Source of the DNA: Pedobacter sp. WC2423
GTDB lineage: Bacteria; Bacteroidota; Bacteroidia; Sphingobacteriales; Sphingobacteriaceae
Direction of reading: 5' to 3'
Assembly: GCF_040822065.1 (NCBI RefSeq)
Contig: NZ_CP162005.1
Span: 4,278,001-4,342,000 of the forward strand
Length of the DNA stretch: 64,000 nt
The first letter of the stretch is position 1. Each line of letters begins with the position of its first letter. Below, piece after piece: positions 50,121-58,874 of the stretch. A program made the position numbers and the translations under genes. The notes beneath the pieces are model-generated. The model was not told the DNA's origin, did not search any database, and saw only the letters and a program-made list of their open reading frames with translations.

Positions 50121-51544
50121 CATTCAGGTAAGCTGATTGGAATGTTGGTCGCTAAACCGCCATCCGAAGTTTCTTTATATTTAGAGTTCATATCCAGCGC
50201 AGTTTCCCACATGGTATTGACCACTGCACCTAAACTTACTTTTGCTTTATCCGGATTACTCTGCAAAGCCAGCTGACTTGCCGTAATTGCCTTAATCGCG
50301 CCCATGGTATTCCGCTCAATGCAGGGAATCTGTACCAAACCGCCAATCGGGTCGCAGGTTAAGCCTAAATGATGTTCCATGGCAATTTCTGCTGCCATCA
50401 TTACTTGTCGCTGAGAACCACCCATACACTCTGTTAATGCCGCTGCGGCCATGGCAGAAGAAACACCAATTTCTGCCTGACAACCACCCATTGCTGCTGA
50501 TATGGTTGCTCCTTTTTTGAAAATACTCCCGATTTCAGAAGCGCAGGCAATGAATTGTATGATTTTGTCTTCCTCAAAGCCATCACAGAAAGCAATATAA
50601 TATTGTAATACCGCCGGAATTACACCCGCAGCTCCATTGGTAGGCGCTGTGACTACGCGGCCGAACGATGCATTTTCCTCATTCACAGCCAAAGCAAAAC
50701 AACTTACCCAGTCCAGGGTGTAATTAAAGCTATTTCCACCAGCTCTGATGGCCTGGATCCAGCTTTCGTAATCTGTATAAGGTTTGTTGCCGATCAGTCT
50801 TTTATTTAAAGCTGCTGCTCTGCGGCCCACGTTTAATCCTCCGGGTAAAAATCCACCTGTATGGCAACCACGGAAAGTACATTCTTTCATGACCCTGAAA
50901 TGCTGAAGCATACCTTGCCTGGTTTCCGCTTCGGTGCGCCACATCAGTTCATTTTCCATCACCACTTCCGAAACTTTTAAGCCAGTAGTTAAACACCAGT
51001 GCAATAAATCGCCGGCTATTTCAACAGGGAATGGAAGTTCCACCTGTTCTTTATCTCCACTAGTTTCACCCTCTTTCACTACGAAACCACCACCAATAGA
51101 GTAGTACGTTTCAGAAAATGCGCTGCCATTAGTCAGAAATGCCTGAAAAGTCACGGCATTCGGGTGAAAAGGTAAACTCTCCTTGTAAAGGAAAATTAAA
51201 TCATCGTTATAATCAAAAGAGATTTGCTGACTGCCACCTAATAACAATTGCTGGTCCGCTTTAATCGCTGCTATCGTAGAATCAATGGCGTTTACATCAA
51301 AAGTTACCGGATCTGCACCAATCATTCCCAATAAAATGGCAATATCAGTACCGTGGCCATGACCTGTTTTTGCAAGAGAACCATAAAGCAATATTTTTAC
51401 TTGTTCAACACCACTTAAAAGGTCTTTACTTGCTAATGAAGCCGTAAATTGCTGGGCAGCCCTCCAGGGGCCAAGGGTATGTGAACTTGACGGGCCTATC
51501 CCGATTTTAAAAATATCAAATACGGAGATCTGTTCTCTATGCAT
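50117..51544 (-). CDS. sdaA: L-serine ammonia-lyase, iron-sulfur type
   Basis: Converts L-serine to pyruvate and ammonia using a [4Fe-4S] cluster. Single-chain form, 475 aa, with GPSSSHTLGPWRAA at the N-terminus, GCHTGGFLPGGLNV, APTNGAAGVIPAVLQYY, and the cluster cysteines 355 (GCQAEIG), 397 (CDPIGG) and 408 (CIERN). A perfect -7 box TAGCTTTG is 4 nt before the ATG, which predicts a leaderless mRNA; a CTTG lies 18 nt upstream of it as a possible -33 element. Confidence 0.96.
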   Translation of the reverse strand: MHREQISVFDIFKIGIGPSSSHTLGPWRAAQQFTASLASKDLLSGVEQVKILLYGSLAKTGHGHGTDIAILLGMIGADPVTFDVNAIDSTIAAIKADQQLLLGGSQQISFDYNDDLIFLYKESLPFHPNAVTFQAFLTNGSAFSETYYSIGGGFVVKEGETSGDKEQVELPFPVEIAGDLLHWCLTTGLKVSEVVMENELMWRTEAETRQGMLQHFRVMKECTFRGCHTGGFLPGGLNVGRRAAALNKRLIGNKPYTDYESWIQAIRAGGNSFNYTLDWVSCFALAVNEENASFGRVVTAPTNGAAGVIPAVLQYYIAFCDGFEEDKIIQFIACASEIGSIFKKGATISAAMGGCQAEIGVSSAMAAAALTECMGGSQRQVMMAAEIAMEHHLGLTCDPIGGLVQIPCIERNTMGAIKAITASQLALQSNPDKAKVSLGAVVNTMWETALDMNSKYKETSDGGLATNIPISLPEC

Positions 51545-51548
51545 AATG

Positions 51549-51556
51549 CAAAGCTA
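51549..51556 (-). promoter_or_regulatory. -7 box TAGCTTTG, 4 nt before the sdaA ATG
   Basis: Minus-strand perfect TAnnTTTG. A -33-like CTTG lies 18 nt upstream (51575-51578). Confidence 0.55.
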
Positions 51557-51582
51557 AATAGTTTAATACGAATTCAAGGAGG

Positions 51583-52239
51583 TTAGAACTGAAATTCAAG
51601 AATTTTTTCATCTTGTAACATATGGTCGACAAATAGCTTGTGGTTTTTGGGTGAACCTACCGCAATCCAGGTTCCACTGATAATCCCTTCGGACATGCGC
51701 TGCTGACCACGGCTTAATTTTAAACGCGCAATTTTGAAATGTTCCTCATAGCTATCCAGTCCTTCATTTTCGTATTTCTTTACAATCTTATATTCTCTGG
51801 AAGAGGAGCGGTTTTGCACGAATTCTTCTACATAAGGGAAGAAAACAAGTGCCAGTAAAACAACGATGGTTACGCCGATAGATTGCTCAGAATAACCAGC
51901 ACCTACAGCCATACCTATCGCAGCTACAATCCAGATTACACAGGCAGTAGTTAATCCTCTGACCCGGTTTTCCTCTTTGAAAATTACACCTGCACCCAGA
52001 AACCCGATTCCGGTCACAATATTAGAAGCGATACGGTCCTGGCTTCCTGCGCCAATTTTAATAGATAAAATAGTAAACAGCGTAGAGCCAAGGCCAATCA
52101 TGATCATGGTTTTTAATCCGGCTTGTTTGGCTCTTAATTCGCGTTCAATACCAATGAGTCCGCACAATAATATGGTCAGTAAAAACTTATATACCTCGCT
52201 TTGGGTTAAAAAGTGGTTGCCTTCAATAAATTCTTCCAT
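51583..52239 (-). CDS. MgtC/SapB-family membrane protein
   Basis: Four to five N-terminal membrane helices with the MgtC signature: IGIERELRAKQAGLKTMIMIGLGSTLFTILS and GIGFLGAGVIFKEENRVRGLTTACVIW. A cytoplasmic C-terminal domain of about 75 residues follows (YKIVKKYENEGLDSYEEHFKI). MgtC proteins are tied to magnesium limitation and to control of F-type ATP synthase in pathogens; the role here is unknown. Single gene, 39 nt upstream of sdaA in the same direction. Confidence 0.92.
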   Translation of the reverse strand: MEEFIEGNHFLTQSEVYKFLLTILLCGLIGIERELRAKQAGLKTMIMIGLGSTLFTILSIKIGAGSQDRIASNIVTGIGFLGAGVIFKEENRVRGLTTACVIWIVAAIGMAVGAGYSEQSIGVTIVVLLALVFFPYVEEFVQNRSSSREYKIVKKYENEGLDSYEEHFKIARLKLSRGQQRMSEGIISGTWIAVGSPKNHKLFVDHMLQDEKILEFQF

Positions 52240-52318
52240 GGTATCAAAAAGATAAAAAATCGCTTAAAGTTTTAAACTTTTATAAAGATATGGAAAGAAC
52301 AAGCATAATGAGCAAGAC

Positions 52319-53347
52319 TTAATAGAAGTCGTAACACCTTAAGCCATTGAATTTATTAAAACCGGAACTATTAGGGAAATACTTCTGATAACCGATACTA
52401 GCCTCTGTTGTACCATTGGTATTGGTATAATTTAATTTTGAAGTTGTCGCATCATGGCTGACACCTATTCTTAATTTCTCTCCGTTGTCACGTCCGGTAA
52501 AAATATCGAAGATCAGAGAAACTACAATCGCGTCGGGACCGCCTTCACCAGCCGTACGATACCAGAGACCAGAGTTCAGCCCTTTATATTTAAACTGCGC
52601 ACCAGCACTCATAGAGGATACATTTCCCTGTTTATAATAGACCACTGAAGGAATTATATAAGACGCATCGTCCACACCATAAGTGTAATTCTGCGTCAAT
52701 GCGATTCTGTAACTGGCATAACCGGTAAGCCGCATCGGCAGCTTTGCCTGTGCACCGCTAAAAGACTCATCCGGCTGGTTAATGTGATGTGAGGCTACAC
52801 CAGCCATAAAATTTCCATACACCAGGTTGACCCCTGCCGCTGGATCAAAGAAGAATTTACTGGCCTGATTGGGTGGTTGTGCTGCACTGATACTTCCTGG
52901 GATATAACCAAGCCGGTTATCAATCTGGTCAGAGAATACCAATTTGCTCCAGTCAATCTGCCTGCTGGTAAACCCAGCCTGAATACCAAAAGAAAGGACA
53001 AAGTCATCTGTACCTACGCTATAAGAATAAGTAGCCGCAATATTATTTTTCACCAGAAAGGCAGTGCCTTCAGTGCTGCGGTTGAATTGTAAACCAACCC
53101 CGCCACCAAAATGCGGGATATTCAAATCGGCTGATGCATTGATATAGGAAAGCGTACCATTCAATCCTGTCCATTGATTCCGGTAAATCATATTCATTCT
53201 GAAATCTCCTTCAAACTGCCCGGTCAATGAAGGGTTGAGGTATAATGGTGCGTTAAAAAACTGAGAATAAATATGATCCTGGCCCAATGCAGCAATTGAA
53301 CTGGCAAACAAGCATAACAGCAAAATAGAGGTTGATCTCAGTTTCAT
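52319..53347 (-). CDS. PorP/SprF-family type IX secretion outer-membrane protein
   Basis: Signal peptide to about residue 22, then a beta-barrel protein of the PorP/SprF family, recognised by QDHIYSQFFNAPLYLNPSLTGQFEGDFRMNMIYRNQW and the repeated aromatic beta strands through SIGYQKYFPNSS. Such proteins help the export or surface attachment of specific type IX secreted adhesins. It begins 8 nt after the giant PKD protein gene, its likely partner (as SprF with SprB). Core T9SS genes are not in this window. Confidence 0.93.
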   Translation of the reverse strand: MKLRSTSILLLCLFASSIAALGQDHIYSQFFNAPLYLNPSLTGQFEGDFRMNMIYRNQWTGLNGTLSYINASADLNIPHFGGGVGLQFNRSTEGTAFLVKNNIAATYSYSVGTDDFVLSFGIQAGFTSRQIDWSKLVFSDQIDNRLGYIPGSISAAQPPNQASKFFFDPAAGVNLVYGNFMAGVASHHINQPDESFSGAQAKLPMRLTGYASYRIALTQNYTYGVDDASYIIPSVVYYKQGNVSSMSAGAQFKYKGLNSGLWYRTAGEGGPDAIVVSLIFDIFTGRDNGEKLRIGVSHDATTSKLNYTNTNGTTEASIGYQKYFPNSSGFNKFNGLRCYDFY

Positions 53348-53355
53348 ATTCCGGT

Positions 53356-56300
53356 TTATCTAATCAAGTGGATAATTCCTGTTCTTTTCGGTGCTGAAAA
53401 ATCGTAAGTCATCCCTTTCCATTCCATCCCGTTAATGAACTCGACATCAATCTTCCAAAAGTATACGCCTTGCGGTACTGGCTCGCCCTTGAATAACCCG
53501 TCCCAGCCTTCAGCTGGCCGGCCTTCGTCGAGACTGGTTGTTTCCCATAAGTCTTGTCCCCATTTATTGAAAATACGCATGCGCCAGCTTTTAATCCCCG
53601 ATCCTTTAGCCTTGTAAATCCGGAGTTCGGGTGTCTCATTACCTGGTATAAAGGAGTTAGGCAGAAATAAATAACCGGGTACGCCAACTATAGAAACTTT
53701 TTTGAAGGTGGTAGAAAAGCAGCCTTGTTGATTGGTTACTCTTAAAGTAACTACATAAGTTCCTGTATCCAGGTAGGTATGAGAAGGGCTTTTCAGGGTT
53801 GAAGTCTGTTTATCCCCAAAATCCCAAAGCCAGACTAATGGGGCCCCGGTACTCTCATCTTCAAACCGGAAGGTGTAATCCGGAATGTTAATTATAGTTG
53901 CAGGAGAGACGTTAAACCGGGCAACAGGAGGAGGGACAATGTGGATATAATCAGTCAATACCGAAGTATTGGAACAGCCCAGGGTATTGGTTGCTGTTAA
54001 AGTAACGGTATAAAATTCCTTGCTGCCATCGAAAGTATGTTTGGGCTCAAATTCGGCAGATGTCGTTCCATCCCCAAAGTCCCATAAATAACTGATCCCA
54101 CCATTGCTGGTATTTTTAAATTGTACAACAAGCCCCGGACAACCTGAAAGCAGATCACCGGTAAAGGCTACACCTGGCTGAGGAAGCACTTTAATAGTTT
54201 CAGTAGTTGTAGTGTCAGAACATCCGTTTGAAGCCGTCAGCTTCACTGTAAATGTTCCGGGTGCAGTAAAAGTATGTGTTACAACTTCAGGTGCGGAACG
54301 GGTAATCAAAGTGCTTCCGTCCCCAAAATCATATTGAAAACTGCTTGCCCCTTTACTATTGTTATAAAAGTTAACCTTTAAAGGTGCACAACCTTCTTTT
54401 TCATCTGCATTTACAACCAATTCAGGTAAAATGGTATTGGGGGAAACCCGGATCGTATAAGAAGTTTCTTCCCTTCCGCATTCATTCTGAGCAACCATTT
54501 TTACCACGTAATTTTTGACAGCACCAGTAGTGTAAGTATGTTCCACAGGTGATTTGTCAGTTTTGGTCAGCAATGTCCCGTCTCCGAAATCATAATAATA
54601 GGTATTGGTCCCTCCGGGAGAAGTATTGCTGAAAGTTACCTTCATCGGAGAGCAGCCCACCGTTTTATCAGGAGAGAATAAGGCAATGGGCCTGGCCTTT
54701 ACAAATACGCCCGAAACCACGGTAACCTTGCCGCACGAAGTGGTTGCAGTCAGCGAAACTTTATAAGTGGTATCCCTGCCCAGCGGATGTGGCTGGAAGG
54801 TAACCTGTCCGGGCATAACCTGTGTTGTGGTTACCCCATTTCCAAAATCCCAGAAAAAAGTCGCATTGGTCAAAGAAGTAGAGGTATTGATGAAATTGAC
54901 TTTCAGCGGGCCGCAACCCTCAGTAGCACTTTGGGTAAAAGCAGGAAGGACATTCTGAATCGTACTAAAAGTATGGCTGAATTCATCCTGCGTACAACCC
55001 AGGCTACTGGTTACAACCAGTTTAATCACAACCGAAGCATTACTGATTGTCATTGTATACCCAGGAAAGTCGCTGCCTGTGCCAATTTGCACCCCGTCCG
55101 CATACCAGGTATAAGTAGCGTTGCGGTCAGGATAAGTAACTGCCGTTATATTTAAAACAAAGGGAATACAGCCGTTATCTGCCGTAAAGGTATATTCAGC
55201 TTTCGCATTTGGTTTGATTGTAATTTTTACCGAAGGACTGATACTTTGTAAAGCTCCGTTACAAGCTTGTGTACTTACTATACGTCTGTAAAAAGTGGTG
55301 GCGGTTAAAGCTTGAGATATATACCCTGAAAATACAGCTCCGCTGATGTCTGTCCATATGGCATTATCGGTACTGGATTGCCACTGATAGTTAAAACGAC
55401 CATCAGATCCGGTGGGTGTGCTGCCAGTCAAAGCAGCCGGTATTAATCCGGTACAGATCGTTTGATCGGCAGCAATTGTATTATTGCCGATTGGTGGCTG
55501 GGCAATCACCCGGATCACATTACTCAGCACAGGACAGGGGCCGCTGGTTACCGTTCTGCGGAAGCTTAAAGTCGCTAAGAGTTTGAAGTTTAAATCTTTG
55601 GAGGTCTGACCACTGATCACATTCCAGGTAGCTCCATTGTCGGCACTGCTTTCCCAGAGATAAGTATAAGTTCCGGTTCCTCCGGTTGGGGTATCACCTG
55701 TGATGTCAATCGTTTGTCCGTAGCAAACCTCAGTACTGGTGCTGGTAATGGTATTGCTGATTGGCAAGAGATTATTGATTGTGACTTCTGCCATCGTTGG
55801 TGTACAATTTGCGGCACCTCTGATGGTCCATCTGAGTACATAAGTCTGGCCCGGGATGAGCCCGGTGACTGATGTTTGCGGGTTTGACGGATCAGCAATG
55901 ACCAGCGTTCCGGATACTGCAGACCATTGTCCCGTTTCTCCTGCTTTAGGAGTATTTCCGGCAAGCAATGTACTTGCTTTTGCGCATAAAGTCTGTGCAG
56001 GCCCTGCATTGGCAATCGTAATTGCTGCATCAACCTTGACAGTAATGGTGATTGGTGTTCCCTGGCAGCCTGTTGCAGAAACAGGGGTGATTATATAAGT
56101 TACTGTTCCCTGCACAGCCCCGCTGTTCACTAAAACATCCTGGATCGCAGTAACCGCAATTGGAACGGCTTGATTTGTATTGCCGGCAATGCCAGCAGTG
56201 GCAGTACTTGTCCAGGTATATTTAGTGTTCGCCATTGTGGAGCTGAGTGTAATTCCAGCGGCTTCATTCCCGCAGATTACAGGTTGGGCTACGGTAGCTG

Positions 56301-58737
56301 TGACCACTGGTATAGGCGTAACTGTTACGGTAAAAGTATAAGGAACGCCATCACACCCATTGCTTTTAGGTGTAATCGTATAGATGACAATAGCATTGGT
56401 TGTGGCATTGGTGTTGGTGATGACCTGATTAATTGGGCCGGATCCCGAGGGTGTAAATCCCCTGGCCATTCCGTCGGCATTTGCAGCTGTCCAGGTAAAA
56501 GTGCTGCCTGTTACACTTGATACAGGTGTATGAGAAGCAGCCTGACCTGAACAGATATTCTGGGTCGTATTTGTTCCTGTATTGTTAGGGTAAATCTGTA
56601 CTGAAAGATTTGTCTCGACGCTTGCGCAAGGTGCAGGAAGACCAGTCTGGACTCTTAATATAACGGTTGCAACTCCGGCATTGCGTTCAGCAGCAGTGGG
56701 CGTATAAGTGGTAATCAGATTATCTGGTGCGGAAAAAACGCCTCCGTTACCTACCCATACAAAGGTGGTATTCGGATTACGATCCATGATGGTCCCGGTC
56801 AAACTAATCGCTGAATTATAACAAACCGGATTAGCAGCGGCAGTGATTTCAGGTTTAGGTGATTTTGAAAGCGTGATTTTCTGCGTCCTTGTTACCGTTC
56901 CGCAATTGTTAGTATGAGTCAGCGTTACCGTATAGGTCGCATAATCTGCAAAATTCAGCGTTGGGTATTTACTATTCGGGCCATCAGGCGATACAAAGGT
57001 GTAATTACCTGTACTGGCCACTGTCCATGTATAGGTTCCGCTGATTTCTTCTGCTGTTCCACTCAGCGTAGTTTGCGTAGGGCCCGGGTTAGGATTAAAA
57101 ATATAATTTCCAGTAGCACACAGCGTAATATCCGGAGATAAAGTTGCTTGCGGTTGTGTATTCACTACAATTTTCTGCGGAGCACTTAGTACTGTGCAAG
57201 TTCCGGACTGAACGGCCAATTTCACTTCATATATTCCGGTCTGCGTAAACTTAAATTGTGGAGTTGCGGTATTCGCATCAAAGGTAACTCCTGCCGCCGG
57301 AGTAACTGTCCAGGTATAAACGGGGCTTGCATTAACACAGGTATTGTCCAGAACAGTAGTATTGACTGGTGTTAATGTTCCCGGAGTTAAACAGATTACC
57401 GCATTCCCAAGGGTGAAGTTCGGTTTTGGTGGATCCTGTACACAAATAATCTGCTCAACATCTTCTGGTTGACAGCTTCCCGCACTTCTGGCCGAAAGGC
57501 GTATCTTATGTGGCCCTTTCGTTGTAAAAACGAAATCTGGTGTAAAAGATACAGGCTTATCTACATATACTGCCACGTTATCAACATACCAGGTATAAAA
57601 AACGAGATTATCAGTGCAGCCAGAAGAATTTGAATTTGGGTTTTGTCCGGCAGTTGATTGGTTAGTTACCGCTATATGATCGTTAATACAAACAACGGCC
57701 GGAGCGCTGAATTTATTTTCAGGCCTGGAAACAACTCTTGCCGTTGTTGAAATAGGCGTTCCAATAGGTCCGCAATAAGGACTGTTTACACCAACATTAA
57801 CTCCGAATGCGTTATAAGTAACTTGATTGCCGCTCGTATAAGTCAGTCCACAAGAGGACTTCTTGAAAGTATGCTGTACACTGCTGCCATTGGACTTGAT
57901 ATCACAAAAAGTATATTCATTGGAGTCACCGTCTCCCCAGTCGATTTTATAAGTATTGCCAGGGAAATTTGCACCAATACCATCAGATTTACTGACGTCC
58001 ACTCCATAAGCAAAAGATCCGACAGGAAAACAGACTGTATTGCTGCTTGTTGTTTTAAATGCAGTTACTGCCAGGTTATTAATGAGCAGATAAGCTTGCG
58101 TACCGATATTCCCATCCGGACTTTTTGCTTTTACAAATATGGTATAATGGGCCAGACCAGCAGTAAAGGTATTGACATTGTTAGCAGCAGGGTAAGTTAG
58201 CGTAGTGGGCGCTCCGGGATTTAATTCATTAGTAATTGTTGCGGTTACCTGGTCAGCTGTAGATTCATTCGTGAAATTATAATTTGTATTGTCAGTACCA
58301 TTACAAGAGCCAAAAGTCCGTGGATTTTGACTGATGACGGATGCGACTGCATTAAGAGAGGCTGTTACCGGGGTTCCGGCCTTAATTTCAAAAGCTGCTG
58401 ATAAATCAGAGCTCAACGCTGGGTTTGAAGATTTAACTCTTAATTTATAACCCGTGCCGGCCAGCGTACCTGCCGGTATAACTCCATTCACAAAAGTAGA
58501 ATAGAACCCATTATATGTACCTAGCGTAACTTCGTTCCCGGCAGCATTAACTAAAACCAGGCTAAACGTATTACCAATTTTGATACAGCTGCTTTCGCCA
58601 ATATTAAAAGTGGCGCTTATGCTTGATCCGGTCGTATAAGGTCCTCCATCCACCGTTCCAAGAGTCAGCTGAGCATTGGAATGAAAGGATATAATACTAA
58701 GGAAGAGAGCGAAAAAGAGAGTTAAAATTTTCCTCAT
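53356..58737 (-). CDS. Giant PKD-repeat adhesin, type IX secretion type B C-terminal domain (SprB-like)
   Basis: A 1793-residue surface protein. Signal peptide MRKILTLFFALFLSIISFHSNA; long stretch of Ig-like and PKD-like beta domains; in the C-terminal third at least five classic PKD repeats with (F/Y)xxDFGDG cores (FFWDFGNG, YYDFGDG, FQYDFGDG, YLWDFGDG, WLWDFGD). The end (MRIFNKWGQDLWETTSLDEG, GWDGLFKGEPVPQGVYFWKI, GIIHLIR) is a gliding-motility-associated C-terminal domain, the type B sorting signal that T9SS cleaves. Cotranscribed with the PorP gene. Likely role: surface adhesin, possibly gliding motility or polymer binding. Confidence 0.93.
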   Translation of the reverse strand: MRKILTLFFALFLSIISFHSNAQLTLGTVDGGPYTTGSSISATFNIGESSCIKIGNTFSLVLVNAAGNEVTLGTYNGFYSTFVNGVIPAGTLAGTGYKLRVKSSNPALSSDLSAAFEIKAGTPVTASLNAVASVISQNPRTFGSCNGTDNTNYNFTNESTADQVTATITNELNPGAPTTLTYPAANNVNTFTAGLAHYTIFVKAKSPDGNIGTQAYLLINNLAVTAFKTTSSNTVCFPVGSFAYGVDVSKSDGIGANFPGNTYKIDWGDGDSNEYTFCDIKSNGSSVQHTFKKSSCGLTYTSGNQVTYNAFGVNVGVNSPYCGPIGTPISTTARVVSRPENKFSAPAVVCINDHIAVTNQSTAGQNPNSNSSGCTDNLVFYTWYVDNVAVYVDKPVSFTPDFVFTTKGPHKIRLSARSAGSCQPEDVEQIICVQDPPKPNFTLGNAVICLTPGTLTPVNTTVLDNTCVNASPVYTWTVTPAAGVTFDANTATPQFKFTQTGIYEVKLAVQSGTCTVLSAPQKIVVNTQPQATLSPDITLCATGNYIFNPNPGPTQTTLSGTAEEISGTYTWTVASTGNYTFVSPDGPNSKYPTLNFADYATYTVTLTHTNNCGTVTRTQKITLSKSPKPEITAAANPVCYNSAISLTGTIMDRNPNTTFVWVGNGGVFSAPDNLITTYTPTAAERNAGVATVILRVQTGLPAPCASVETNLSVQIYPNNTGTNTTQNICSGQAASHTPVSSVTGSTFTWTAANADGMARGFTPSGSGPINQVITNTNATTNAIVIYTITPKSNGCDGVPYTFTVTVTPIPVVTATVAQPVICGNEAAGITLSSTMANTKYTWTSTATAGIAGNTNQAVPIAVTAIQDVLVNSGAVQGTVTYIITPVSATGCQGTPITITVKVDAAITIANAGPAQTLCAKASTLLAGNTPKAGETGQWSAVSGTLVIADPSNPQTSVTGLIPGQTYVLRWTIRGAANCTPTMAEVTINNLLPISNTITSTSTEVCYGQTIDITGDTPTGGTGTYTYLWESSADNGATWNVISGQTSKDLNFKLLATLSFRRTVTSGPCPVLSNVIRVIAQPPIGNNTIAADQTICTGLIPAALTGSTPTGSDGRFNYQWQSSTDNAIWTDISGAVFSGYISQALTATTFYRRIVSTQACNGALQSISPSVKITIKPNAKAEYTFTADNGCIPFVLNITAVTYPDRNATYTWYADGVQIGTGSDFPGYTMTISNASVVIKLVVTSSLGCTQDEFSHTFSTIQNVLPAFTQSATEGCGPLKVNFINTSTSLTNATFFWDFGNGVTTTQVMPGQVTFQPHPLGRDTTYKVSLTATTSCGKVTVVSGVFVKARPIALFSPDKTVGCSPMKVTFSNTSPGGTNTYYYDFGDGTLLTKTDKSPVEHTYTTGAVKNYVVKMVAQNECGREETSYTIRVSPNTILPELVVNADEKEGCAPLKVNFYNNSKGASSFQYDFGDGSTLITRSAPEVVTHTFTAPGTFTVKLTASNGCSDTTTTETIKVLPQPGVAFTGDLLSGCPGLVVQFKNTSNGGISYLWDFGDGTTSAEFEPKHTFDGSKEFYTVTLTATNTLGCSNTSVLTDYIHIVPPPVARFNVSPATIINIPDYTFRFEDESTGAPLVWLWDFGDKQTSTLKSPSHTYLDTGTYVVTLRVTNQQGCFSTTFKKVSIVGVPGYLFLPNSFIPGNETPELRIYKAKGSGIKSWRMRIFNKWGQDLWETTSLDEGRPAEGWDGLFKGEPVPQGVYFWKIDVEFINGMEWKGMTYDFSAPKRTGIIHLIR

Positions 58738-58817
58738 ATTGTATCGTTATATCAATTTAGAAAATAGAATCTATTTTTCCAAACACCTACCTTACAACGA
58801 GTTAAAATTTCTAAAGC

Positions 58818-58850
58818 ATAAAAAAACCTCCAGCTTTAAACTGGAGGTTT
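58818..58850 (-). terminator. Rho-independent terminator of groEL
   Basis: A 9-bp perfect stem (58825-58833 with 58841-58849), 7-nt loop and minus-strand T-run, 25 nt after the groEL stop. Confidence 0.93.
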
Positions 58851-58874
58851 TAATCAGCGATTAACAGAATTGAC

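Noticed and set aside
53356..58737. Repeated DNA in the adhesin gene as possible CRISPR or recombination hot spot
   Set aside because: Repetition is at protein level (PKD folds) and the DNA copies are diverged.
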